A DNA stretch of 64,000 bases from Aestuariibacter sp. GTDB lineage: Bacteria; Pseudomonadota; Gammaproteobacteria; Enterobacterales; Alteromonadaceae. Positions within the stretch are counted from its first letter, which is position 1. Each line of letters starts with the position of its first letter. The stretch spans positions 4,680,785 to 4,744,784 of the forward strand of contig CP051238.1 of the NCBI GenBank assembly GCA_017794925.1, in the 5' to 3' direction. The position numbers were made by a program, and so were the translations under genes. The notes beneath the pieces were generated by a model. The model was not told the origin of the DNA. It did no database searches and saw only the letters and a list, made by a program, of their open reading frames with translations. Below, one piece after another: positions 42,869 through 51,068 of the stretch.

Positions 42869-43690
42869 ATGGAGATTGAACTCGTCTGGTTCGTCCTCAC
42901 TTTGTGCGTTGCGGGCGCAGTCGCAGGCATTACATCCGGCCTTTTTGGCAATGGTGGAGGTTTTGTCGTCGTCCCTGCCCTTCTCGCAGTCTTTCCTTTT
43001 TTCACCCCTGCCTCTGACGAGTTAGTTAAAGTTGCAATTGGAACCTCCCTGGCTTCCATCGTAATTTCAAGTGCTCGTTCTGTACTTGCTCACAAGAAGC
43101 GTGGCGCTGTCGATTTTGACATGCTCAAATCCTGGTTTATCTGGATTATTCTTGGCGTGCTGAGCGGTGTGGCCATTGCCAACCACACTAGCAGCGGTGG
43201 ATTAACTATCGTATTTGCAGCGGGTGTGTTGCTGTATTCGATTTACTTTTTATTCCCGGACTATGTGGTTCGTCCGGGCATGTCTTTCTCAATGCCGAAA
43301 GGTCCCGGGAAAGCCATACTGGCCTTTGTAATTGGTGGATTTTCAGCGTTGCTGGGGATCGGAGGGGGCACCCCTACGGTGATTACTATGGTCATGTGCC
43401 GACGCACAATTCAACAAGCTGTTGCCACTGCAGCAGGTGTTGGCGTGCTTATCGGCCTGCCTGGCGCAATTGGATTTTTATTCATGAAAAACGCCAGTCC
43501 GGAAGCCATGCCATTTGGCACTGTTGGTTACATTAACTTACCAGCATTAATTGCCATTAGCGCGGGTTCTATCATGACTGCGCCCATTGGAGCTTCAATG
43601 GCGCATAGTTTCAGCGAAAAAATGCTTAAGCGTCTGTTTGGCGTCTACCTGGTAATAGTGTCCGTTGCCATGTTCACCAAAGCATTATAA
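42869..43690 (+). CDS. TauE/SafE (TSUP) family membrane permease
   Basis: The 273-residue protein has about eight transmembrane segments in the TSUP two-repeat plan: VAGITSGLFGNGGGFVVVPAL in repeat one and FSALLGIGGGTPTVITMVM in repeat two are the family's glycine-rich signature. Family members move sulfite, sulfonates, sulfolactate or other small organic anions across the inner membrane. It sits between a TonB receptor and a periplasmic aminotransferase, so it could export a product or import the deaminated acid. The only GGAG is 14 nt from the ATG, which is a little distant. Confidence 0.9.
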   Translation: MEIELVWFVLTLCVAGAVAGITSGLFGNGGGFVVVPALLAVFPFFTPASDELVKVAIGTSLASIVISSARSVLAHKKRGAVDFDMLKSWFIWIILGVLSGVAIANHTSSGGLTIVFAAGVLLYSIYFLFPDYVVRPGMSFSMPKGPGKAILAFVIGGFSALLGIGGGTPTVITMVMCRRTIQQAVATAAGVGVLIGLPGAIGFLFMKNASPEAMPFGTVGYINLPALIAISAGSIMTAPIGASMAHSFSEKMLKRLFGVYLVIVSVAMFTKAL

Positions 43691-43720
43691 CCGGCCACAC
43701 TCAATTAAGAGGAACAACAC

Positions 43721-44896
43721 ATGACTTATAATCCATCAAGAAGACTATTTCTGGGCGGTTCACTAGCCGCTTCAGCAGCCGGCGCAGCCGGTATTATTAC
43801 GCCTGCAGGCCTTGCTTCTGCCAAGACGATGCAAGCTCCTAGCGTAATGTATGGCCCGACACCGGGTGTGGCAAAACTCAACGCCAATGAAAACCCTTAT
43901 GGCCCAAGCGACCTGGCGTTAAAAGCCATTGCCGATGCCAGTAAAGACGGCGGCGCTTACTATGCTTACCGTGCGGGTATGTACCTACGCGACATGCTGG
44001 CTGAATCAAATGGTTTGAAGCCAGAAAACGTATCCATTACTGCGGGCTCAAGTTTAATTCTGGCGTTCGCTGCGTTTGCTGCCACCAGCAAAGGTAAAAT
44101 CCTGGGCCCCGATTTGTTCTGGGATACCACCTCAATGGCCCCTTTACGTCAGGGCGGCCCTGAGATTGTACGTGTACCTAATACCGCCGCACTGGATATC
44201 GATCTTGACGCGCTGTATAACGCGATCACGCCTGAGATCGCCATGGTACACGTTTGTAACCCGAACAACCCTACCGGCAAACTGCTGGATCCGAAGAAGT
44301 TACGTGAGTTCTGTATCAAAGCCTCTAAAAAGACATTGGTACTGGTAGACGAAGCATACAACGAGCTGATTGAGGATGGCCCTAAGCACTCCATGATCCC
44401 ATTGATCAACGAAGGCCACAATATCATTGTTGCCCGCACCTTCTCTAAAATCTACGGTCTGGCAGGTATGCGCGTTGGCTACATGCTGGGTAGTGAAGAA
44501 AACATGGAGTTTATCAACAAGTATGGTCTGGGTGGTTACTCAATCAATCAGGCAGGCTTAGCCGCCGCCATTGCCAGCTACAATGATGAAGCGTTTAAAA
44601 CCTTCTCTCGCGATAAAGTTAAAGAAGGTCGTGACATCATTATGTCAGCAGTTAAAGCGAACGGCCTTACCGCACTGCCTTCTACCACTAACTTTGTGTT
44701 TGTTAACCTGGGTGACGACGGTGACGCGAATGCCTTCCGAAAAGCTATGGAACAGCAAGACGTGTTAATTCGCGGCCAGTACCGTACTTATCATCAGTGG
44801 TCACGCGTCAGCACCGGCCGCATTGAAGACGTGAAAAAGTACGCAGCAGCCATGCCAAAAGCATTGGAAGACATGTACAAATTAATGAAAGCCTAA
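43721..44896 (+). CDS. Tat-exported HisC-like PLP aminotransferase
   Basis: The 391-residue protein starts with a twin-arginine signal (SRRLFLGGSLAAS, residues 6-18), then a fold-type I aminotransferase. NANENPYGPS binds substrate, CNPNNPTGK and VDEAYNE place D210 and Y213 on the cofactor, FSKIYGLAG has the PLP lysine K243, and QWSRVSTG holds the carboxylate-binding Arg. The closest family is histidinol-phosphate aminotransferase, yet a Tat signal means it is folded with PLP in the cytoplasm and then exported. It should transaminate an amino acid or amine in the periplasm, which is uncommon. AGAGGA precedes the ATG, 30 bp after the TSUP gene; a strong terminator follows. Confidence 0.9.
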   Translation: MTYNPSRRLFLGGSLAASAAGAAGIITPAGLASAKTMQAPSVMYGPTPGVAKLNANENPYGPSDLALKAIADASKDGGAYYAYRAGMYLRDMLAESNGLKPENVSITAGSSLILAFAAFAATSKGKILGPDLFWDTTSMAPLRQGGPEIVRVPNTAALDIDLDALYNAITPEIAMVHVCNPNNPTGKLLDPKKLREFCIKASKKTLVLVDEAYNELIEDGPKHSMIPLINEGHNIIVARTFSKIYGLAGMRVGYMLGSEENMEFINKYGLGGYSINQAGLAAAIASYNDEAFKTFSRDKVKEGRDIIMSAVKANGLTALPSTTNFVFVNLGDDGDANAFRKAMEQQDVLIRGQYRTYHQWSRVSTGRIEDVKKYAAAMPKALEDMYKLMKA

Positions 44897-44944
44897 CCGC
44901 TTTTAATCAGGTCCCTTGGACAGTGCAAGACGACAGGAAGTCAA

Positions 44945-44970
44945 AGGCCGCATAGTATGCGGCCTTTTTT
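44945..44970 (+). terminator. Rho-independent terminator after the aminotransferase
   Basis: AGGCCGCAT (44945-44953) pairs with ATGCGGCCT (44957-44965), followed by six Ts in all. It ends the receptor-TSUP-aminotransferase unit, and its hairpin may also block the convergent AraC transcript. Confidence 0.9.
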
Positions 44971-44972
44971 AA

Positions 44973-45992
44973 TTACACTTGCCGCAACTCGCTTGGCGTT
45001 AGGCCCGTCCAACGCTTCACTGCCCTTCTGAAGTTTGTAATATCACTGAAGGCCATTTTCAATGCGCCTTGTTCATTGTTTAGCTTTTGCACCTGTAAAT
45101 AGAAAATGGCCTGCTGCCTGCGAATATTGTCATGCAAATCGCTAAAACTGGTGTTGTGCTCACTCAATTTACGTTTAAGTGACGCCGGGCTCATGCTTAA
45201 TTTACCGGCCGCTTCCGGAAGGGTAAGTGATGAGTGTGTATTCAGCATCCCGCGTATGGTGTCGAGCAGTCCTATTCGATACGTCCTTTGTTGCTTCAAA
45301 CGATACCGGGCATAGGTATTTAGCGTCGGATTAGCCTGTAGACAGGGCGCGAACAAGGCGGCTTTGTCAATTCGAATAGCGAACACTGGCTGGTTGAAGC
45401 GCAGTCTGTAACCCAGGTTTTCTTCATATTCCTGAATATGCCGGGGGCGACCAAATGGAAAATCAAAATGAAATGGCAAACGCTTCCCGGTACACAGCTT
45501 AGCGAGCGCTACCAGTGCTGCGCAGTAGGCTTCTACCATGAAGACAAAAAGCTTCCCGCTGCCCACCGCATCCTGTAGGAGGTAGTAATAGGACGTTTCA
45601 TCATCGTATCGCTGCGCTGAGACAAAGGGACTTATCAGGGTCTGCAAAACAGGCAATGCTCGCATACACTGACCAAAATGACGGCAGTGCAAAAAATAGG
45701 GCAACGCATCATTCAAATATCCGGTGACTAATTGCTGTCCAAAGCGAAAAGATACGTCATACCCTTTTGTATATTGAAGCGTATTTGCAGCCAGCTTTTG
45801 TACTTGCAAACAGCTCAGTACATTATCGCTCACAAGATCATCTGCAAATATGCCGGTACCTCTGAGCAGTTTGTGTTCCGGTGCCCCGCGCGCGACCGCA
45901 ACACTCATCAGGCTGGCAGCAAGCTGACGCCCCGGCAGGAATTTATCGTTTACCGTTAACAATGCGTCGATATGCTTACCAGAAGTAGACAT
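44973..45992 (-). CDS. AraC-family regulator (Arabinose_bd/OruR type)
   Basis: I take ATG 45992 (339 residues); the frame also opens at TTG 46004. The N-terminal two thirds match the Arabinose_bd (PF12625-type) sensor domain, and the C terminus is a single AraC helix-turn-helix pair ending FSDITNFRRAVKRWTGLTPSELRQ. It is convergent with the aminotransferase gene and not divergent from any obvious target. Seven cysteines, including LPYFLHCRHFGQCM, are more than usual. The ribosome site is poor, so the start is not certain. The effector is unknown. Confidence 0.86.
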   Translation of the reverse strand: MSTSGKHIDALLTVNDKFLPGRQLAASLMSVAVARGAPEHKLLRGTGIFADDLVSDNVLSCLQVQKLAANTLQYTKGYDVSFRFGQQLVTGYLNDALPYFLHCRHFGQCMRALPVLQTLISPFVSAQRYDDETSYYYLLQDAVGSGKLFVFMVEAYCAALVALAKLCTGKRLPFHFDFPFGRPRHIQEYEENLGYRLRFNQPVFAIRIDKAALFAPCLQANPTLNTYARYRLKQQRTYRIGLLDTIRGMLNTHSSLTLPEAAGKLSMSPASLKRKLSEHNTSFSDLHDNIRRQQAIFYLQVQKLNNEQGALKMAFSDITNFRRAVKRWTGLTPSELRQV

Positions 45993-46034
45993 CAGCAAAG
46001 GCAACTATGGATTATAACAATAAGATTCACGCGT

Positions 46035-46934
46035 TCAGGCTACCTGTTGTGACGTTTCGTCCAGCTGTCGATTCAGTCCGGACATGAGTTCAGACAGCGT
46101 ATTATGCTGACTTAAACGTGCACTCGCGCTTCGCACAGAATGAAATATTGCTGTTGTTTGCCCACCGCTCTTGAACGCGACGTTGCGAATACTGCGCTCT
46201 AATTGTGCCGCCAATTCTCTGGCTTCAGGTAATGCGGTATCAGGTAACAAAATAACAAACCGATCTCCCGCATACCGACACGCCAGGTCAACAGCACGTA
46301 GGTTCATCACAATAAGTTGTGAAATCTCGCGTAAGAAGCGGTCCCCCTCCTGATGTCCGTAGCGCAGATTAAACTCAGAAAAGTCGTTAATATCCAGCAC
46401 CACTACAGAGGCATCCACGCCTTGCTCCTGTAACGCACTAGCCCGATCTCGCCAATAGTCGGCGCGATACAACTGCGTGATCACATCAATTTGTTCATGA
46501 CTGCGATACCACAACTCTCTGCGCTGTAACTGACGATTCAATGCCAGTTGCTCCTGGTGCCAAAGATAGAGTGCAAAACTCATCACGACCATACCGACCG
46601 CAGCAGGTATAGACTCGACCAGACTCAGCCAGGTTGCGGCGCTACTGTAATGGGTAAATTCATCAATGACATCCAGTAATGCTGAAAAGCTGAACAAGGT
46701 AAGCCCAACGACCAGCAATGATGTTACCTGCCCCGGGGGCCTACTCATCATAACGGCAAAAATCCAGCATAGTGTTAGCAGACATACGCTGCCTTCACCC
46801 ACTACATCCAGCCACTCTACGTTGATCAGTGGCTTTAATTCTCCATGCAGCGAACACAAGGTCACTGCCAGGGTTAAAATCACCATCACAAAGGCCAACA
46901 TGCCCTGATGGCGGAGCAACAGATTGAAGTTCAT
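46035..46934 (-). CDS. Membrane GGDEF-domain protein with altered signature
   Basis: I choose ATG 46934 (299 residues), with AGGA nine bases upstream, although the frame runs to 47084. About five or six transmembrane segments (residues 10-140) form a sensor, followed by a short linker helix and a GGDEF domain. The signature reads AGDRF instead of GGDEF: the metal-binding Asp is kept but the fourth residue, Glu, is Arg, so cyclase activity is doubtful. The inhibitory I-site RxxD (RAVD) is intact, exactly five residues before the signature. The protein may therefore be a c-di-GMP receptor rather than a synthase. It stands alone, divergent from the phosphate-locus receptor. Confidence 0.85.
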   Translation of the reverse strand: MNFNLLLRHQGMLAFVMVILTLAVTLCSLHGELKPLINVEWLDVVGEGSVCLLTLCWIFAVMMSRPPGQVTSLLVVGLTLFSFSALLDVIDEFTHYSSAATWLSLVESIPAAVGMVVMSFALYLWHQEQLALNRQLQRRELWYRSHEQIDVITQLYRADYWRDRASALQEQGVDASVVVLDINDFSEFNLRYGHQEGDRFLREISQLIVMNLRAVDLACRYAGDRFVILLPDTALPEARELAAQLERSIRNVAFKSGGQTTAIFHSVRSASARLSQHNTLSELMSGLNRQLDETSQQVA

Positions 46935-47164
46935 CGGGTTTATCCTACATGCTGTGGTTAATCGTAACTGCGTACCACAGCATAAATTGAATTGCATAAC
47001 GACATAGGGGTCATTTTGGCTCAGCAATGTGACAGTACTGTGATAATTTCTTCTTCCAAACTCGTAGAACTCAACCAAAAGCAAATATAATCAATGGGTT
47101 AAAAGGGGGTCATTTGAGCTCAACGACTACATAAATCAACGTAAAAAACAGGGTTTTCATGAAG

Positions 47165-47205
47165 ATGTCGTAAAAACGTCATGAAGTGTTTCACAGAACT
47201 GTCAT
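47165..47205 (+). promoter_or_regulatory. Two Pho-box-like direct repeats before the phosphate-scavenging operon
   Basis: ATGTCGT (47165) and ACGTCAT (47176) are 11 bp apart, and GTTTCAC (47188) and CTGTCAT (47199) are again 11 bp apart. This is the spacing of PhoB half-sites (consensus CTGTCAT-N4-CTGTCAT). The last half-site is perfect and the rest match at 4 or 5 of 7 positions. They end 54 bp before the receptor ATG, in activator position. Confidence 0.5.
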
Positions 47206-47259
47206 TTTTCATTTCTACCTTAGCCGCAACGCTTACACACTTCTTCAACGAGAACACAC

Positions 47260-49953
47260 ATGAATATGAAAATTTCACAGTTAGCCGTTGCGGTCGGTAC
47301 CATCGTTGCCGCCTCTTCAGCCGTAGCAGCTGATAACGCAGGCCTTATTGGTCAGCTTACCAATGCTCAACAAGACAGAGTTTTTGCCGGCGCCAAAGTC
47401 GAAATCAAAGAGCTCGACAAAGTTACCTTTACCCGCCGTGACGGTACGTTTCGCTTCACTAATCTTCCCGCAGGTGAATTTACGCTTGTTGTCACTTATT
47501 TAGGTGCCAAGCCTGTTACGCAATCAGTTACGCTGATAGCGGGTGAGAACATGACCCCGGTTATCACACTGGAAGCCAAAGACGATGCGTTAGAAGAAGT
47601 TATGGTACGTGGTCAGCGCAGTGGACAAGCCAGCGCAATTAACCAGCAGCGCATGGCCGACAATATCAAATCCATTGTATCGGCAGATGCCATCGGACAG
47701 TTTCCGGATCAAAACGCCGCAGAATCACTGCAACGTTTGCCGGGCTTGTCCATTGAACGTGATCAGGGTGAAGGCCGCTTTGTGGGTATCCGTGGTATTG
47801 ACCCCAACCTCAACAATGTCACCATTAACGGCTTAAACATTCCCTCGCCGGAGGCAGGTGTGCGTTCTGTTGCGCTGGATGTTATCCCTTCAGAACTTAT
47901 CCAGACATTAGAGGTATCTAAATCGGTCACCTCTGATATGGACGCCGACGCGATTGGTGGTGCTATTGAGGTTAAGAGTGTCAGTGCCTTTGACCGCAAG
48001 GGCCAGACCGCCACACTTAGTGCACAGGTAAGTCAAAACGAGTTGCGCGACAAACTTAGCCCCAAAGCTTCAGCAACCTACACCAACTTATGGGATGACA
48101 CGTTTGGTATTGCTGCGGCATTGAGTTATTTTGAGCGCGATTTTGGTTCTGACAACATTGAATCCAATGCCGATGATGAAATCGAACAACGTCACTACAC
48201 CATAACGCGCGAGCGTTTGGGGGCAGCAGTCAATCTTGACTATCGTCCGGATTTTAACAATCAGTACTACCTGCGCACCTTATACAGTGAATTCTCAGAT
48301 GCCGAATACCGCCAGCGCAATACGTTTGTGTTGGATGGCGAAGACTCAGAAGTCGAACGCGAATCTAAAGATCGCTATGAGTCTCAATCCATTTTTACTG
48401 CCGCGTTAGGTGGTGAACACACGCGCGGCGAGTGGTTGTTTGATTACCAGTTAGGTTTTGCCAAGTCTGACGAAGACGAACCTGATGCATTGTACTATGG
48501 CATGGTGACAGAAAACGACAGTGTCGATGGCGATATGATGCGACGCATTCCTTCATTGACTTACAATGCAGATGTGGATGACCTGAGCAATTATGAACTC
48601 GACGAAATTAGCTTTGAGGATAACTACACCGAGGATACTGAAAACAGCATCCAGGCAAACGTTACACGCTCTTTTGCTAACGATCCCTACCTGAGCGAGC
48701 TGAAAGCCGGTTTTAAACTGCGTCAGCGCAGCAAAAAAGTCGACAGCAACATTTATATTTATGACGGCGACTTCGATGGAATCGATCCATCTCAGTTTGC
48801 CGCCAGTCAACCAGACTGGGGACTTGGCAATTTTGGTCCCGGCTTAAATCGCTCTGCCCTGCGCAGTTACTTCAAGCAAAACCGAGGTTCCCTGGAACTT
48901 GCTGAGCTGGATTCAGAACTTGAATCCAATGGTGCGTCATACCATACCAATGAAGATATTTTCGCGGCCTATTTCATGGGTACCTTTGACATCAACCAAT
49001 GGCATATTGTGGCAGGTGTGCGTTATGAAAACACGGATTTTGATACCTCCGGTATGCGCGTCGAACTGGTCGAAGACGAACAGAACGACATAGAAGAAGT
49101 GGTGAATACGCCCTGGCAGGCAGACCGTTCTTACGACTACTTCCTGCCCAGCATTAATGCAAAATATACGTTCTCTGAACAGTTGATCCTGCGCGCTGCA
49201 TTCACTCAAACCATATCTCGTCCTCGGTTTGAAGAATCCGCTGCGTACCAAATTATCGAAAGCAAAACCGAAGAAGATGATGGCGAGTTCGTAACAGAAC
49301 GTGAAGCGGAAGTCGGTAACCCATCGCTACTGCCCTATGAAGCCACCAACTACGATTTATCTTTAGAGTATTACCCGGGTGACATTGGCGTGCTCTCGGC
49401 CGGCTTGTTCTACAAGCAAATTGATAACTTTGTGATATATGCAGACGTTGCCGGCACCAGCGACTGGGAAGGCTATGACGAAGTCATTCAACCCCTCAAC
49501 GGCGAGAGTGCAGACCTGCTCGGTTTGGAACTGTCCTGGGTCAAAGCCTTCGACAACGGCCTGTTGCTCTCTGCTAACGGTACTTTCTCAAATTCAGATG
49601 CCACTACGTTACTTGACGGCGAACGCTACGAAACCAGCTTACCTAACCAGTCTGACACGGTGGGTAACCTGACTGTTGGCTATGAAGCCAATAAGTTCAG
49701 TCTGCGCTTAACCATGGCTTACAAGAGTAAAAATCTGGAAGAAATCGATGGTGATATGATCCGCATGGAAGAAGCCCACCAGCAATTTGATTTTACCGGT
49801 AAGTACTTTGTCAACGACGACGTGACGGTCTATTTCAACGCCATCAATATTAATGATGAGCCTTACTACCACTACTTTGATCAACGCAGCCAAAACGCAC
49901 AGTACGAAGAGTACGGTCGTACCTTTGAGCTTGGCTTTAACTGGCAGTTATAA
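47260..49953 (+). CDS. TonB-dependent receptor of the phytate/organophosphate locus
   Basis: The 897-residue receptor has a signal peptide (to about residue 24, SAVAA), a carboxypeptidase-like beta-sandwich (TRRDGTFRFTNLPAGEFTLVV) before the plug, and a long barrel ending in FELGFNWQL. The plug start, AIGQFPDQNAAESLQRLPGLSIERDQGEGRFVGIRGI, is typical of the Xanthomonas/Caulobacter-type receptors that import organic substrates. It is followed in the same direction by a secreted phosphatase and a phytase lipoprotein, and preceded by Pho-box-like repeats. The ligand is therefore likely a phosphate ester such as inositol phosphate. ATG 47260 and 47266 are both possible. Confidence 0.92.
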   Translation: MNMKISQLAVAVGTIVAASSAVAADNAGLIGQLTNAQQDRVFAGAKVEIKELDKVTFTRRDGTFRFTNLPAGEFTLVVTYLGAKPVTQSVTLIAGENMTPVITLEAKDDALEEVMVRGQRSGQASAINQQRMADNIKSIVSADAIGQFPDQNAAESLQRLPGLSIERDQGEGRFVGIRGIDPNLNNVTINGLNIPSPEAGVRSVALDVIPSELIQTLEVSKSVTSDMDADAIGGAIEVKSVSAFDRKGQTATLSAQVSQNELRDKLSPKASATYTNLWDDTFGIAAALSYFERDFGSDNIESNADDEIEQRHYTITRERLGAAVNLDYRPDFNNQYYLRTLYSEFSDAEYRQRNTFVLDGEDSEVERESKDRYESQSIFTAALGGEHTRGEWLFDYQLGFAKSDEDEPDALYYGMVTENDSVDGDMMRRIPSLTYNADVDDLSNYELDEISFEDNYTEDTENSIQANVTRSFANDPYLSELKAGFKLRQRSKKVDSNIYIYDGDFDGIDPSQFAASQPDWGLGNFGPGLNRSALRSYFKQNRGSLELAELDSELESNGASYHTNEDIFAAYFMGTFDINQWHIVAGVRYENTDFDTSGMRVELVEDEQNDIEEVVNTPWQADRSYDYFLPSINAKYTFSEQLILRAAFTQTISRPRFEESAAYQIIESKTEEDDGEFVTEREAEVGNPSLLPYEATNYDLSLEYYPGDIGVLSAGLFYKQIDNFVIYADVAGTSDWEGYDEVIQPLNGESADLLGLELSWVKAFDNGLLLSANGTFSNSDATTLLDGERYETSLPNQSDTVGNLTVGYEANKFSLRLTMAYKSKNLEEIDGDMIRMEEAHQQFDFTGKYFVNDDVTVYFNAININDEPYYHYFDQRSQNAQYEEYGRTFELGFNWQL

Positions 49954-49964
49954 GCCATTGTGAC

Positions 49965-49999
49965 GCCCCGGACACACACTCATAACGTGTACCCGGGGC
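49965..49999 (+). terminator. Intergenic hairpin between receptor and phosphatase genes
   Basis: GCCCCGG (49965-49971) pairs with CCGGGGC (49993-49999) around a loop that may pair further (ACAC with GTGT). No U-run follows, so this is more likely an mRNA-processing or attenuating hairpin that lowers expression of the two hydrolases relative to the receptor. Confidence 0.5.
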
Positions 50000-50075
50000 A
50001 ATTGCTTTGAATGATTGAACATGTTGCTTTACAGGCAATGACCTGTGAAATACATCGCTACACCTAAGGTAAACA

Positions 50076-51068
50076 ATGAAAATAAGGGTTTTATGGAGCA
50101 TCGCGTTTATAGCGCTTCATGCTTCCTCACTGGCCAGTGACATCTATACTGAAGACTATTACCAGCAGCATACTATTGCGACTGTCCATGCAGACACGAT
50201 CGATAAAAGCTGGAATTGGCTGGTACTCGGCGACTGGGGACGCAATGGCCATTTTGCTCAGCGCAGTGTGGCACAATGGATGGACATTGCAGCCTACCAA
50301 TTTGACGCAGACATGATCGTGTCAACTGGTGACAACTTTTACGACAATGGCATTGCCTCGGTAGATGATCCGTACTGGCAAACCTCTTTCGAGCAGGTTT
50401 ACCACGGCCCGCACTTATTTGCCGATTGGTATGTTGTACTGGGTAACCACGATTACCGGGGAAACTGGCAGGCACAAATAGACTACAGTAATAAAAGCCG
50501 CCGCTGGCACATGCCGGCCCAATATTACAGCAGAATAAAAACCCTTGATGATGGTGCCACCGTTCACCTGATTTTCCTCGATACCAGTCCACTTAATCCG
50601 GATTATCAACACGAAGCAAAATACGCAGAAACCCAAAAGCAAGATGCGGCTGCACAGCTCGACTGGCTAACACAGCAACTAGCGAACCATCAGGATACCA
50701 CCTGGACATTTATCATCGCTCATCATCCGTTGTACTCGAGTGGGAAACGCTACGGTAAAAACGAGGGAATACGCAGTGTACTTGAGCCTCTATTAGAGCG
50801 ATATCAGGTAGATGCTTATTTCGCCGGTCACGAACATGACTTACAGCACAATCAGCCCGAGGGAAAACACATGGCGCATTTTGTTTCTGGTGCGGGCTCA
50901 GAAATCAGGCCTACCGGCCAACGTCGGTTTACCCGCTTTGCAGCTTCAAGTGCAGGGTATGCGACAGTCAGTGTGAACGCGCAGCAAACGCTGGTGCAAT
51001 TTATAAACGATAATGGCGAGGTGATATACAGCCATTCGCTTCAACCCAAAAAGGGGATTATTCAATGA
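50076..51068 (+). CDS. Secreted purple acid-type phosphatase
   Basis: The 330-residue enzyme has a signal peptide (MKIRVLWSIAFIALHASSLA). It then has the metallophosphoesterase metal motifs in the order of tartrate-resistant acid phosphatase: LVLGDWGRNG (Asp ligand), VSTGDNFYDNGI (Asp with the chromophoric Tyr), YVVLGNHDYRGN (Asn, His), IIAHHPLYSSG and FAGHEHDLQH (His ligands). All seven ligand positions seem present, so it should be an active Fe(III)-M(II) phosphatase in the periplasm. TAAGG precedes the ATG. It overlaps the phytase gene by 4 bp, so the two hydrolases are co-translated and may act in sequence on phytate. Confidence 0.92.
   Translation: MKIRVLWSIAFIALHASSLASDIYTEDYYQQHTIATVHADTIDKSWNWLVLGDWGRNGHFAQRSVAQWMDIAAYQFDADMIVSTGDNFYDNGIASVDDPYWQTSFEQVYHGPHLFADWYVVLGNHDYRGNWQAQIDYSNKSRRWHMPAQYYSRIKTLDDGATVHLIFLDTSPLNPDYQHEAKYAETQKQDAAAQLDWLTQQLANHQDTTWTFIIAHHPLYSSGKRYGKNEGIRSVLEPLLERYQVDAYFAGHEHDLQHNQPEGKHMAHFVSGAGSEIRPTGQRRFTRFAASSAGYATVSVNAQQTLVQFINDNGEVIYSHSLQPKKGIIQ

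Noticed and set aside
46935..47084. 50-residue extension of the GGDEF protein
   Set aside because: No ribosome site upstream; AGGA precedes the internal ATG at 46934, where the first transmembrane segment follows naturally.
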